Origin: Lethocerus indicus
Taxonomy: Eukaryota > Arthropoda > Insecta > Hemiptera > Belostomatidae
Assembly: GCA_019843655.1 (NCBI GenBank)
Contig: JACDQD010000007.1
Location: 21,036,365-21,100,364, forward strand
Length of the DNA stretch: 64,000 nucleotides
Direction: 5' to 3'
The notes beneath the pieces were generated by a model. The model made no database searches, had not been told where the DNA came from, and saw only the letters and a program-made list of their open reading frames with translations. Below are positions 12,661-25,464 of this stretch, in pieces. The position numbers and the translations under genes were made by a program. The stretch's first letter is position 1; the number at the start of each line of letters is the position of its first letter.

Positions 12661-13702
12661 AAGGAACAAAACTTCTACGGCACAACTGTTAGGACAGGGC
12701 ATATCAATTGTTATAAATTATGTTTAACCGGATATTGTGGTTGACTTGTAGTCGGACGAAAGTGTAATCAAAATAAGTGACTCCGGGCGCCCCTATTGGC
12801 GATGTGTCAGTCCAATATTGGTGTCGTCCGACGAATGTCGGTCGAGGACATTTCTTGTACAATATCACAGTGTTGTGTCCGTGATGTTGGCACGTATCGC
12901 GCTTTAAATGAGACTTCAGTGTCACTTGAGGCAAATTCAGTGGGCTCTCCTGACACTTGGACGATAATATATGTCGTCTGGCGCAATTTGTTATACTTAA
13001 AAGTTTTGTTGCAATAATATTTTCCTCCGAAGAAAAAATAAATCATTTATTATGAGGTATCGGTAAAGTCCATTTTATTTTGCGTGTCCTGGGTTTATAA
13101 CTACGGCCGCAATACAAATACTGTTTCCCTAGTGTCGTATCACTCGTAAAACTGTAACTCTATAATACAATTTTTCTATAATTTCTCGATGAAGCTGCCA
13201 CTTTATAGGCAAGAAACTCAGGTAGAATTTATATTCAGGTATTCTTACTTGGCTAAGAATGACTTCAATAATTGAATGAAATCGTTATGAACCGACTGAA
13301 TTAATGTTCGAAATGTTAGTATTATTATAATCAAACTATAATAAGACAGTTATTTCAACACGGATTTGAATCAAATGTCTGTAACCGTAGGTTAAACACA
13401 ATAATTACGGACTATCCCGAGAGGAATGTTAGGAGAAAGCTGAAAGAGTGAGTAGAGAATTATTTAAATAAGACAGCATTAGGTAATATCAAGATGAGTT
13501 GGGTAATATTTTAAGCATTTATATATGTACACATACAATACCAATTTAATCCCAAACTACGTCATAATTTTAACCTAATCAACAAGCGACTATGTTCATA
13601 TTGATTTATATAATTAGCTGTTTATCTGAAAAATCCATGCCTTAGTTCTTTAGAGGCAGGAAATAGAGGATGCAGGTTTTTCATTTAAGAACAAAAATTT
13701 AT

Positions 13703-13760
13703 CGTAGATTTCGTGTGGTTTGGTCTTTTGCTCGAACAGACGTAAAAAAAACAGGTATTC
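13703..13760 (-). repeat. Fold-back repeat, internally deleted remnant
   Basis: CGTAGATTT is followed at once by a stretch matching the family's GGTTTGGTCTTTTGCT, with the sequence between them missing. Then, after a short gap, comes AAAACAGGTATTC, matching the family terminus but in the opposite orientation. The match is short but in three parts, which makes chance unlikely. Confidence 0.55.
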
Positions 13761-15456
13761 TAAAATAAAAATGTATTGCTTTCACTTAATAGTTCCCTCG
13801 AACTAACCATTCAAATTTTCATTATTTAAAAGTCAACTCTAACATTTCTTTGGATTGAATAACATCCGAATGTTCAATGTTGAAAAATCTGAGAAACATG
13901 GCTCTTTTTTATTGGTGTCCTACTTGGCGCAGCGCGTTTGGCTCGAGACTAACTCAGCGGGCCAAATACCGCCTATAAATCACAATCCTATTTGAAACCA
14001 TTAGAGCACGAGACGTCAACATCAATTTGATCTCATAATTGTGTTACGAGGAAATCTCTATATATCGCATTCGCCGACCGAAAGATAAATTTTTACATTA
14101 AATTTATGTACTCTGAAATTACAGGCGACCGGCATCGAGAAGGAATTTCATGCGGCCGTAATACTGAAAGGGATAATAAATATTTTGAAATATGGAAAGC
14201 GGGACTTCGAGATAATTAATTTGGAAGTCGACTCTAATTTTATGACTCGTGGGAGACACCTGTCGGACGAGAGTCAATGTAACGGCAAAGCATCGGAACA
14301 GACTTTCCTTTCATAACATTCATAGTTTCTTTCAGGAAATTGATAATATCAATTGGCTTCACTAGTTTCCATTCGTTCAGTTAATGTATAAAATGATATT
14401 CAAAACGCAATATGAAATACGCCTATCTAGCTCCTGTCAATGCTGTTACTTAAGGCCGTCTTTCCACATGAAACCTTGGTATTTCCACGGTATAAATATC
14501 ACATAATGAAGCTCTAGAGACAAGTCAAACTTGCAATACTTTACCCTGATAGCACAAACAAGATATATTGTATACATTAGTACAGCCTCTTCCGTCATAG
14601 ATTAGTTTAACAAGGAGAATATTCGTAAAAGTCAGTGGCCAATAGGACGGCTTTAAAGAATGACCTATTTAGGAGTCAATTAATTTTTAAAAATTATGGA
14701 GAATAGCAACATTTTGTTACGTTTTCCCTGTAACATTACAATGCGCTGAAATTTAATTCAAAACAATATCAACCGGGCGGATAATAATTTTCTCGCTCCC
14801 GAATTTCGAAGAGAAAAATGCGGTTTTAAACGGGACAGGAAAGGAAGATGGACGGCCTCGGACGGCGCGGCATTTCGCCGGCGTTTTTCTTGTTGAATTC
14901 AAGTTTTGAAATGTTTCTCTTAAAGCCATTAGCGGACTTCATCCCCCGAAATGCAATACACTTAACGGCCTCGACTGGAGTCCCAAGAAACATTCGGGAA
15001 AGAATTATATAACTCAGAAAATGTAAGATTCCTAATCATAACTGGTAAAACAGATGAAATGCACAAGTTCTAAACGAGTTTTACTTCGTCCAACCTAGAA
15101 ATCAGAAAGAAAATCGACGAAATCTCCTGCTAAATATTTTCATTTCGGGTACTGTTTAGTAGTGTTAATAGATACTAGTCGAACCATTCATAACCTTCTT
15201 CTAGCCACGTATTTTTTAACCCAAATTTAAGTGCTTTATTGTGATTCTATGATCCGATAGATTTTATGATCTTTTAATTATTTCAGTGAACACTACAGTC
15301 TTCTTCAATCATAGGAAGCAAATGATCGCCAACTGTACCTAGAAAGGAATCTGTATGTGTTTACCGCATGTTGAGTACCGCGAACGTGCCTAATGATCGG
15401 TTGTCTGTTACGCAGAGGATTCTTGCGCATTCCTTCACGGAGGGCCGAACGCGCCG

Positions 15457-15473
15457 ATCTGCAGGGGGCGACA
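15457..15473. promoter_or_regulatory. CTCF-like insulator core (candidate)
   Basis: ATCTGCAGGGGGCGACA resembles the CTCF core with AGGGGGCG preceded by a GC pair. The base after the core departs from consensus. It sits in a CpG-rich island. Motif evidence only. Confidence 0.25.
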
Positions 15474-16999
15474 AAATTTCCTCCCCCAGACGCGACTAGT
15501 CTGACCTTTATTATTTTGCCGGACGGTAGCCGCGGGGGGCCTTGACCTTCAACTCCCGGTGAACGCCGGCTCCCTCCTTCCTTGTAACGCTCCCCTCGGG
15601 TTCCAAATGTCACAGCTCGTTTTTATGCCCGCGGGGAAAATAAGCGTCGCTTCTCCACCCGTCTAGACTTATGACCAAGATAAATCCCGTAAAACTATAT
15701 ATTCATCGAAACTAAATATATATTACAACATTTTTAATGTTTTACCGTACATACATGTATCTTTTATATTGCTTTTATATAGTGAATAGCGTTAAAAACT
15801 GGACGAGCATTTTAAGAATATTTTTTGTTGATATCAGCTATAAAAAGTAGTAAAAGAAAACTGGAAACAACTTCGGAGACTCACTACAGTAATTGTGTGC
15901 TGGTAGTAAATAAAAAAATTTATTTTGGGAAGGTGAAACTGGTCTTGCATTAGGCAAACGAAAGGAGATATTTTCATATCCTACCTAGGTAGGAAATGGG
16001 AGTGAATATTTGACCGTTTTGTTCGGAATATTTCTTTTCGAACTCTAATTTTCTGGATAAAATCTTTTTATCTATTGCTTCTGTTAAAATTAATATCGAC
16101 AGAAAAGTAATAATGTACGTTAGAAAACATTTACCGTTGGAAAGATTATCGGTACCCCTTTGGTTATTGAGGGGGAACCGGCAGGCCGCTAGACAGTTAA
16201 GTGAAGATAGAGCCCCCTGAATTATTCAGTTTGAGAAAGGTTTTTATCGGAAGCAGCGAGAGCCGACTCAACAACGGAACTCCGAAAAAAGTCCGTTTAT
16301 CGGCGGTCAAAGTAAAGCGGTTAACCTGAAGAATTTTTATTAGAGCCATAAAACCCCCACCTCCCCCCCGGCGGCCCACAATACCGAAAATACCTGTCCC
16401 GAATAACTCCCGGCGTTCATTCTATACACTGCGCCCCACGCCGATAGGCTATGAATATCAATTTCGGTGCCCACGGATGTATAAGGAGGTTTTTTTTATA
16501 TTTCACGCGAAGGAGAATTGAACGATAAGGCGTTCCGCCCCCCGACCCGAACTCCGGCCGCATTCGATCCTGATATTACAAACACTCCAGGATATTATTC
16601 GTTGGGGGGATTCGTCGAACTTCATTCGAGTACTGAAGGCGTTAAACGTACGGAAAAATTTACAGCCTCGGCCTTTCAATTTAGCGGCGGTTCAGTTTAA
16701 ATTGACGAAGCGGAGTGTGTCGCGAGCAGCGGGAATGGTCCGACGGTCCATCATTGCTACTGTCACCAGTCTTCATATTTATTGGGTTCGGGACATTGTA
16801 ATGCCTTCTGTCACAATAAAGATGTGCCACTGCTTAAAAGTCTTGAACAGCCGTATACAGCCGAACAGTCATATAAAATAATATGAATATTTATTTCATA
16901 AATAAACATTCTCGAATATCATATGCTAATTGGGTATTACTTTTTTCCGTTAAGTTTCTCCCTCGAGTTCTGCAAGGTGTAGTGCCGACCATTATTCCA

Positions 17000-19942
17000 C
17001 ATAACACGCATATAAAGACTAAATATCGCGTTGTCTGTACTTTCTAATCATTAAATTCAATGTTGACTGTGCACTAATCCGCTGTGGGTCCTTCAGATCA
17101 GCCGTGTTAATGGGATTCCCTTGTTTTTCCAGGACAATAATGTCCCGGGGTCCTCGTGACATGACCCAGACTCGGCACCTTCGGCGAGGGTCTTCGAGTG
17201 GCCACGAAGTCGTAAAATCCCTCCCAGGAACTATTCCGGCCGGAGCCCCTCCTCTCATCGCCGCGACACTTAAGTCTTGTCGCGACTTTAAAAACGTTTT
17301 TTTCCTTTTACTCCACTTTTAAAGGCCCCTTTTAACTATTTTTATGTTCCCCTTTTAAGACTCCCCCCCTTCCCGCGGCCACTTAGGGCGAGAGGAGACA
17401 TTTTAAAGTCTTGGCGTCCCATCAAGGCGGCTAATGAGAGCGGAGGATTCCCGTTAAATAATAAATAGTCCAAATATAGTTTATATTCGTTTAATTCCTA
17501 ATTAAATTTGTTCTGTAGAGTGAAGTCTAAATATGTCGCAAGCCTCTTAGACCTGGGAAATAAATATTTTACTATGACGAGTTATTTTTCAACCAGGTCA
17601 ATTTACTAAGTTGCAGTTTCTTCTCGAATATGAGATTTCAATTGTAATTATAACTATTAGACAATATACCTACTAAATTACCTAAAACGGTTTTCTTAAA
17701 CAATACAACTAAAAAAGCGTCTCAAAATTTACTATTCCATTCCTATGCCAGTCAATAGTAAGCTTCTCAATAATAATGATACAAGACATTAAAATTGGTA
17801 TAAACAGATAGCCTGTCAGAAGCAGCTCTAGATGAAACACATGATGTCGGTAGTAATTACTTTCGTATTTAACCATACATTTAACACTGCATTGAAATAA
17901 ATCTCTGGCGAGAAATTATTCTCAATCATAATTCCCGTAACGCCCAATTACAACACCCATTACACCCGATAAGAAGAAGGTCTCTCTAATTCTCATTTGC
18001 ATTTTGGGACTAGCCGAAAAAAATGGGCAAAAAGAATTTGGTGTTAAATTGATCGTATTTCCTCTGGACATCCTCAATTCAATTTCGACACGAATGTTTA
18101 TGTAAAAAGGTAAACCGAGCTCTAAGGCGGGCGCGGTTTGTTAATGAAATTCTAATCCTGTCTCGGGGCTTTTCAATAAACAAGGAAAAAAACCCGAACC
18201 ATTCCGAAATGAATGTTCGGGCGAGACCGAGTCGAGCGTAAGAAATTTCGTCGGCCGATGAATATTCATCAGTTCGAAACGCCTTTTTTTTTTCACACGG
18301 GTCTAATTTTCGCCGGATAGTTATAGCGGCTGTCAGTCAGCGGCCCCTCTCACCGACCGCTCTATTAAAGGATGCCCGCAGACACTTCGCATTCAAACAA
18401 ACCCAGTACAGGATTTCGAGAAACGCCTGAGGTGTACTCTAACCTCGTTTCAGGATTTACCAATACTTTAGACCGTTTTACTTTCAGGCCCGTCCGAATT
18501 AATGAAATGTCCCATAATTATTTCAGTTTCCTGTAACCGAGCTAGGAAAAAACCTTTCAATTCCTCAAAATGACGATAAAACTTATAAGAAACTTCTCCT
18601 ATTCCTATGTATTCTCTAGTTCATTGCATATATGTTAATTTACAAACGGATGTATGTGTTTAATGATTAGTATACTTAGTGATAAAAACTGTAATATCGC
18701 TTCGGTTGAATTTCTCCTGTAAACAGCCGGGAATTAATTTAATTGAAGTAGGAAATAATAACGACTAACATAACCTAGTTAGCCAAAGCTGGCCATAAAA
18801 ATTATAGAGATGGGGGGGAACACGCGTTGTACAATTATGGCTCGTCCGCTTAAGTTAATTAAAACTTAATCGTCGTCAAGGATAAAAACACGGGTCAAAC
18901 GGGACGCCGTTTTGCTCCCGGACGGTCAACGGTTAGAGGAACACTCGTTTTGTCGGCGCTGGCTAAAGAATGGCCCGGAGGAGGAACGGAAATAAAGGAA
19001 GTTTTAATCTCCGAGCGCGTATTAAGCCCGGGAGGGGATGCATATTCATGGTTTCGGGGCCTGAGGGATTCTTCCGGGGGTGGGTTTCTCGTGCTAAACG
19101 AGTCGGTAAGATTAAAGCGGTTGTCACCGGCAGGCCCGGGGTGTTAACCGGCAATTTGACCCCTGTTCCACCCCCCGGAGGGCCGAATAGAAAAAAGGTC
19201 GATGGCGGGAGGCCTAAATTAACCCAGACTTAGCGACGGACCCGGTCAATAGTACGACTCAGTTTTGTGAGTAAGAATTTGAGTATACCGTCCGAATTTT
19301 GAAAATCAAAATGGATCGGAGTGGATCGGAAACTGTAAGTTCTGGGGAATTCGGAATAGGGCCACTTTGAATAAAATTTCTCCTTAACACACTCCACCAG
19401 AGTCATAGTTTTAAAAACCTATTCATTCTGATCACTTTGCGGTTTCGAATAATTTCATTTTCAATTCTCATTAGAACATGTATCGCTATAAAAAAAATTG
19501 TAATTCCGTTATTTCATGCAATCCCGGTATATGAGGTATAATTTCCGCACAGTGACATTTGACTTTCTCCGGACATTTTGCAGAGGTGGGGCCCCACTTT
19601 GAAAAAGGTTAGATGGCCCATTATCCGGCAAGCAAATGAGGTGCACTGTTCAACGCAGCCGACTATTATCCGGGCTAATGAGAGTTATTTTTATTTATTA
19701 CTTTCCCTTGGCGGAATAGCCTGAAATCGTGTAATCGTGCGGCGCCCGCAACAACTTCCTTTTACGTTTATTAACGTTTATTGAAATTGCATAAAATGTT
19801 CCGTAATATGAGTAATAAACTGATGACTATATTTTCTTGGCTGACCGGATCTGTGATTAGTCTTAAATGAAAACGTTAAATTGACTCGAAATCGGTCTTA
19901 ATTTTCTACAATCGTGTATCGAACACGGTATAAAATCTTAAT
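17000..19942. other. Non-coding: alternating CpG islands and AT tracts
   Basis: GC-rich islands lie at about 17060-17430, 18110-18390, 18880-19260 and 19560-19760, with AT-rich DNA between. Octamer ATTTGCAT is at 17995-18002. In 18950-19233 open frames of 63-87 codons exist in two plus frames and one minus frame at once, a sign of stop-poor GC-rich DNA and not of coding. Nothing else recognisable. Confidence 0.45.
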
Positions 19943-19955
19943 AAAAAATTATTAC
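19943..19955. repeat. Left target-site duplication of fold-back copy 3
   Basis: AAAAAATTATTAC is repeated at 20199-20211. It is low in complexity, so the evidence is weaker than for copies 2 and 5, but it falls exactly at the element's edges. Confidence 0.6.
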
Positions 19956-20198
19956 AGTAGATTTTGTGTGTCTCTATCTCCTCTCGCTGGTTTGGTCTTT
20001 TGCTGGACCGGTTTCGGCTGCTCGCCATCTTCAGTAGCGGTGTTAGTCACTTTTGGCACTTTGGATGTTTTTCAGGCATCCTCACTGCACTGTCACTGTC
20101 ACTTGTACTGTGGTGGTTCATCGAGTGTATATATACGTCACAGAAACACACACAATCTACGGTATTCAACCCTCGCAGACCACAAAACAGGTATGTTA
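19956..20198 (-). mobile_element. Fold-back retroposon-like element, copy 3
   Basis: The left part reads AGTAGATTTTGTGTGTCTC, then CTCGCTGGTTTGGTCTTTTGC and GACCGGTTTCGGCTGCTCGCC, through to CACTGCACTGTCACTGTC. It lacks the outermost ~45 bp of the family arm. The right part (about 20143-20198) supplies that outer end in inverted orientation, ending CAGACCACAAAACAGGTATG next to an A run. A non-family segment with ATATATACGTCA separates them. Here the conserved terminus is therefore on the right. The internal reading frame is disrupted. Copy length is 243 bp. Confidence 0.85.
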
Positions 20199-20211
20199 AA
20201 AAAATTATTAC
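20199..20211. repeat. Right target-site duplication of fold-back copy 3
   Basis: Second copy of AAAAAATTATTAC, directly after the element's GTATGTTA end. Confidence 0.6.
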
Positions 20212-21270
20212 CATATGTTTCGTAGAAACCATCATCACAATATATCAGATTGATATAAGAAATTTGTTCAATTTCAATTAATTATCGGACAACTAAAAAA
20301 TATTGGCGATATATAATCCAAATAAGCGGGCGTTTATAGACCGAATGAAAAGCAGAGTCAACATTATTATTAATTTAATTTTCGTCCTTCTTACTGCCCT
20401 TTTCGGGTTTGACTTCCGTCGCTATTTCACCGAAAATCGATACGTGTCTAGAGTGTTTGGAGAGGCGTGTCTAATTTGGAGGTGTAGACAGGCTCTCTGA
20501 CCGTTGAGCAGGAGGAGAAGCGAGAAGCTGGTTAATTAGCCTTAACGTGGGGGGGAGAGTCTCGGGTTTAGGGTTAGGGCAGGGTTTCGCCCTCTGAGTG
20601 ACAGCCCCACTGGTAGACTGAAGACTCGAACTCGATAAATTGACAATGTCTCGAACCAAGAGTCGAAAGCCGCCAACTAACGGAACTGGTTTATCCCTTG
20701 GAACAATTCGGCATTTTTATCAGCATAAAAATATAAATAAGAACACTGTAGCGGTTGCAAATTTGAGACATTAAAATGCGAACATTTTACGATTTATTGA
20801 AATATATAGGCGTAATCGCAAGATAATTAAAAACATACTATTATTCCTATCATCAATTGAGTACACGGTCACTTTACCTCTTTATTGATTATTTAAACTA
20901 GAGCCCTTTGGCACTCTACTCTGTGAAGGGCCCTCGACTTTACCATCGCAGTCTCTCAATCCGAGGATTTCGGGTGGATGGCTCTGGAAATACTTGAATT
21001 CCAAAAAGGGAAAAACCTAAGAAATCCGTACGGTCCGCGAAGTCGGAAAAGAAAGTGAACAAGTAGAAAGGAGAAAGGTGGGGTAGATGCGGAGATTGAT
21101 GAATTGCCGGCTCGGAGTTATACCGGCGAGGTTTCCGAGAGAGCTCCGTGGAGTCCGGGCCCGATAAATTTTCCGAGGGCCGCGATCGGCGCCCCGGGGC
21201 TTTCCAATTGGAGAGCGTGATTTACTCCCGGTGATCGGTTATACCCCGGCCGACCTCAAACACCTCCAAC

Positions 21271-21273
<3 letters not shown>

Positions 21274-21304
<31 letters not shown>
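21274..21304. repeat. (TC)n microsatellite
   Basis: About 15 uninterrupted TC units at the edge of a GC-rich island. Confidence 0.95.
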
Positions 21305-21309
<5 letters not shown>

Positions 21310-21872
21310 GCCGTGGAGGCTCTTTTCCCAGTTAAAATTAGATCTGCGGTTGAACATCCTCCGATCTAGCGCATTTGTCCGCACGGTAGCAGTTGTCGCT
21401 CGTTTGTCCCGCACCGGAATTTTGATATCTAGACTTAAGTTTCATCCTCTATATTCCGCTATCCTTAATATTCGAATTAGATAATTGTCTCATTCCACCA
21501 ATCCTACTATAAACTGATATCATACAAAAATTATAGAAATATTAGTTTTCTAGCGAGTAGGTCAAAATCAAAATTACAAATAATAGTCTACCCCAGTGAG
21601 GTAAGAAAAAATGTGCATAATCATATATGCGAGTGATTAAGAATTTGAATTTGTATTTCGTTTTTTCGTTCCATACTACTTACTGTACAACTGTAGTGAC
21701 CCAGACATTGTGCAAAACAAACTGGTATAATTAAAGAAAAAACAGACCGGCCGTTATTCATATGTCTATATTGAGCCTATATCCCTTTTCCTCTATTTCG
21801 GACCACCATATTTGACCGTATCGTGTTCGGGTGATGGACAAACGCGTCCGAACCGCCGGCCGAGTTTCGGTG

Positions 21873-21892
21873 CCGGCGGCGGCGGCGGCGGC
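21873..21892. repeat. (GGC)n trinucleotide run
   Basis: Six consecutive GGC/GCC-type units within a CpG-rich island. In frame it would encode glycine or alanine, but no open frame around it looks real. Confidence 0.85.
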
Positions 21893-24800
21893 CTTTCATC
21901 GCGTCATTCCTAATTTTATGGCGCCAGGCCGTAAAATTTAGTTTACCGTCCTGGAAACTGTCCGTTTTACGAGCGCCCCCCCCCTCATCCCACCGCCCCT
22001 CATCCCATTTCCCAGCGGCCTGCCCGTTCCCACGGAAACCGGGGTTGTCCCGCCGAGACCGACCCGCATACCTGGTGTCGGTAAACTCGATAGGAATCCT
22101 CGGAAACTATTCCCGAAATCGGATCGTCGGGAGGTCCCCGGGATCGTGTCCGTGTTTCGGGAGATGCGGCGATAAAACTCCCGGATGCCGTGGAGGCACA
22201 GTCAGCGAACACCTACAAAATAAAAAATTATGACTAAATATTAATGCTGTTGTATATAGTTTATTAAATATATTCTGTAGATTATACGGATATTTTAAAC
22301 AACTTTAGAATACAGGAATGTCATCACATTAATATTCAAATACGTACCTCCTGAAAATGATTAATGATGAATTTCCAAATCCGAATTTTTGTCTTCTCCA
22401 ATGTCTGGACCTGACAAAAACCCAAAATCATGTTTCTATATGAATTATTTCGACAAATAAATTTAATTGTATTGGCCCGTAAATCTTACTTCTTTCAACA
22501 GATGTTCCCAACCGTTTCCAACACATTTCTTCTGACGCTAATGGAACAGCTGGCTAATTCCAGTAAATAAAGCCTAATTTGTTTTCCTGGGAAATCTAAT
22601 CGCCGAGATGGCTGACGAGAGGCCAATTTTCATCCGATATTTCATTATTACCCTGCGGTCGCCGTTGAAATGGCAGACCCGATGCATTGGGGTTATCTCA
22701 ATAGTCAATGTGTGGCCCCCCGCCCCTCATGTTCCCTTCTGTTATTCTGAAATCGCTGAAGTTGCAGGTAACCCCTTTATCGGCCGGAGGTCTTATCCTT
22801 ATCCGGATTGGAGAATATGAATTGGATGTCATATCCAATCCATTGTTCACTCAATGATCCTAAAATTGTCCCAACTGGTAATGCTGTTTCCTATACCACC
22901 ACCTCGCAAAAAAATGATTTCAGGAGATGAAAAACGCTATTTCTTTGAATTGCATGGGTCCCAGAATTGTTATGTCTTACAGGAGAAAAACAATGAATTT
23001 CTCACTGAATATGATACAACCGAACAACGTTTAATATCTAGTTTAATTGCGTCCTTATGCGCCTGCATTCGGAGTTTGGATGAGTTTTTTATAGTTTAGT
23101 GTTATTTTGGATAAGATTTTACAATAAGCTATTCCTGTAATAAGAAGCTTCCTCGGGTTTTCCCTTACAATTTAAATCAGAATAGCAACTACGGTAACTT
23201 TGAGGTTTCATTAGCAGTCGCCGATCCTTAGTACATCATTGAAATATTAGCGAAATTTAAAGTAATATTGCGTCCAACGTTATTATCCAGTGGGGAAATT
23301 TAAAGATTGCTGTAGTCGGTAGTTCCCAATATGATGAGAGCTCTAACATGCGCTTTGCGTCACACAGTCTACACGGCCAACTCAACGTTTGCAATTCCCA
23401 ATATGCCGGAGTCGTTTATCTTCAGCCGGCCTATCATAGCGAGGCCTTAACCGAAAAAAATGACGCTATTCCCTTACAGGAGGATAAGTCGGCGGTTGGA
23501 AGGACCCGGGGTTGAATCATCAGTGAATGGCGGCGAGGCTGACGCGCCTTTTCCCCCGATCTGGGGGGCATGATTGATGCGTTCGGACGGGCCCCAGCCA
23601 TTACCGGGCTTTAACACTTACGTGCAGAAGACCCCGTACTCGCGCCCCCGCTCAACGGTAATTTTTCAATCCGCCGGAGGAGGAATGGGATGAGGAGGAG
23701 GAGGAGCAAATAAAGAATAAACAGAAATAATCGATTCATCAATCTAAATAGGGATCATGACTTCACTTCTCTTCTTCCCTTTTTGCTCGTTCCACCGTCA
23801 TCCATCATCGGGGAGGTTGTAGATTTCAATTGATCACCGCGGCCGGGGTCGGCTGAGTAAAACAAAAAAAGAAAGGAGAGAACCATCCATTTGTTTAACC
23901 GGGCCCCCGCTCTGAAATCTTTATAAAGCCGACGGGCGTACAATACATCAACCTTGATTGGGTGAAAAACATAAGGCGTTCCATCATTGTTCGGCCGCGT
24001 TCGTTATATTGCGACGCTGTTCCGGGTTGAAGGTTGGGCTTTTCACCTCGCGGCTCGAAACTGACTGGTAGTTTTACTTGGATTCAGTGTACAGAGTTCA
24101 AGCGTCACTATCTAGTCTGAGCTCTAGCTGAGAGACTCTAAATAATTCATACCCGATCAACGGGGAAAATATCACATTTTCGGGACATGTTTTGCCGCCG
24201 CTGCAATGAGAATTCTGACAAGCTCCGACGCTTGTCATCGACGCGTTGAGTCGTCACAGAATTGCCGACTGCAATGTCACTAAAGATGGAGAGAAATCGA
24301 GGTCGTTCCACTGCGGGGGTAAACCGATCCAGAACTGACATATCATTGAGCAATGACAAGTTTCCCACCATTTATATTAAAATATGACCGACTATTTTCT
24401 TTAAATAGCTCCCACTGTGGAGAGGAATAAATCTACTCTCGCTAAAGGTAACGAACCGAGCCACTGCAAGTCAGGCAGCTCCTTACTAACGATAATGGAA
24501 TAAAAGAATTATTAAGTAAAATAACCCGCGGCGTATCGGATTCAGAAAGGGAAAATAGAATGGTGGCGGAGGGAAAAAAGTAACACCGATAAGATGGAGC
24601 GTGTGAAGTTTGTTAAAAAGCGGGCGTGTAGTATGATAAATGACCTCATTATACAGTGCCCCCGTTCGGTGTGTGGGTATACGTGTGTGCCGACGTTTGA
24701 CCCTGTTGATGCCGAGCGCGATTCCATATTTCATTGTCGGCCTCGGGTCGCCGAGGCTGGAGGGGACTATTTATTTTCTTCGGGGCTCTCCACTCTTTTT

Positions 24801-25205
24801 ACCCCCGCCCCCTTAGCCCCTCGGCTTAAGTGTAACGGCCGCCGGCGCCGGGCTCCGTTGTGACGGCCCGCTTCTTAGCGGGTACACCGCAGCCCCTACC
24901 GACAGATCTGACACAGATTTACTTTCGGCAGATCACCGAAGCAGAGATAAGCAGGGTTTCAATATATTCATTCCGCGAGGGTTTCGATTACCATCATCAT
25001 TTGCGCTAGGGTGACGAGAAATCGGAACCGGCATAGAATTAAACCAAATTAGTTCCCACAAAAAGTGGGAACACAAGATAGCTTTAACAAATATATAAAA
25101 TATCATTAACGTCATGAAAATAATTATTTGAAATATTAATAAAACTAATATAAATATTGAAATAAATGAAAACACATAGCTCCATATTAAACAAAAACAT
25201 AAAAT

Positions 25206-25464
25206 TCATTCAAAAAATGAAAATACAACAAAATTTTTGAACGGCTTTGCGCACTCCAAAAATACAAGATCGATAGACATCATGGATAGATCAATTTTCA
25301 GCGAACCAATTTTTGAAAAATCCTCTGTGTATTTTGTTGTTGACACTGAAAATACACACAAGAGACCATCAACTTCTTGTGAATTGGTTTTCACAAGATG
25401 GACGAGGCTGATGAAGAAGTTAGCGTTGAGGAATATGGATTCGTTTACTGTTTTCAATAACTGA
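25206..25464. other. Nested inverted repeats with opposing open frames
   Basis: Three inverted pairs are packed here. TGTGTATTTT (25326-25335) pairs with AAAATACACA (25349-25358). TCTTGTGAA (25375-25383) pairs with TTCACAAGA (25390-25398). AACCAATT (25304-25311) pairs with AATTGGTT (25382-25389). Frames of 83 codons (minus) and at least 75 codons (plus) are open over the same bases. Composition differs from the GC-rich islands on either side. It may be a decayed inserted element. I do not recognise a family. Confidence 0.4.

Larger units (their letters stand above)
13050..16999. other. Non-coding: long AT-rich tract, then CpG islands
   Basis: From 13050 to about 14760 the DNA is strongly AT-rich and contains a fold-back remnant (13703-13760). 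GC-rich islands appear at about 13920-13980, 14770-14990, 15400-15660 and 16130-16740. The last includes a run of C and homopurine AAGGAGG near 16480 with no gene attached. A CTCF-like word occurs at 15457-15473. A perfect 16-bp palindrome TCCTACCTAGGTAGGA lies at 15979-15994. No open frame is recognisable. Confidence 0.45.
20212..25200. other. Non-coding: CpG islands, microsatellites, AT tracts
   Basis: GC-rich islands occur at about 20890-21410, 21780-22210, 22610-22830, 23390-24060 and 24530-24920. They carry a (TC)n array (21274-21304) and a GGC run (21873-21892). The stretch 25060-25200 is extremely AT-rich and starts with a perfect 8-bp stem around AAAAA (GTTCCCAC/GTGGGAAC, 25052-25072). 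Open frames up to 89 codons are unrecognised and mostly paired on both strands. Confidence 0.45.

Noticed and set aside
20569..20594. Telomere-like GGGTTTAGGGTTAGGG
   Set aside because: Two or three degenerate units only, inside ordinary non-coding DNA. Too short for an interstitial telomere.
25282..25400. Plus frame with IMDRSIFSE, reminiscent of the DRS motif of deoxynucleoside kinases
   Set aside because: No P-loop, no lid arginines, wrong spacing, and an equally open frame on the other strand. Probably chance.
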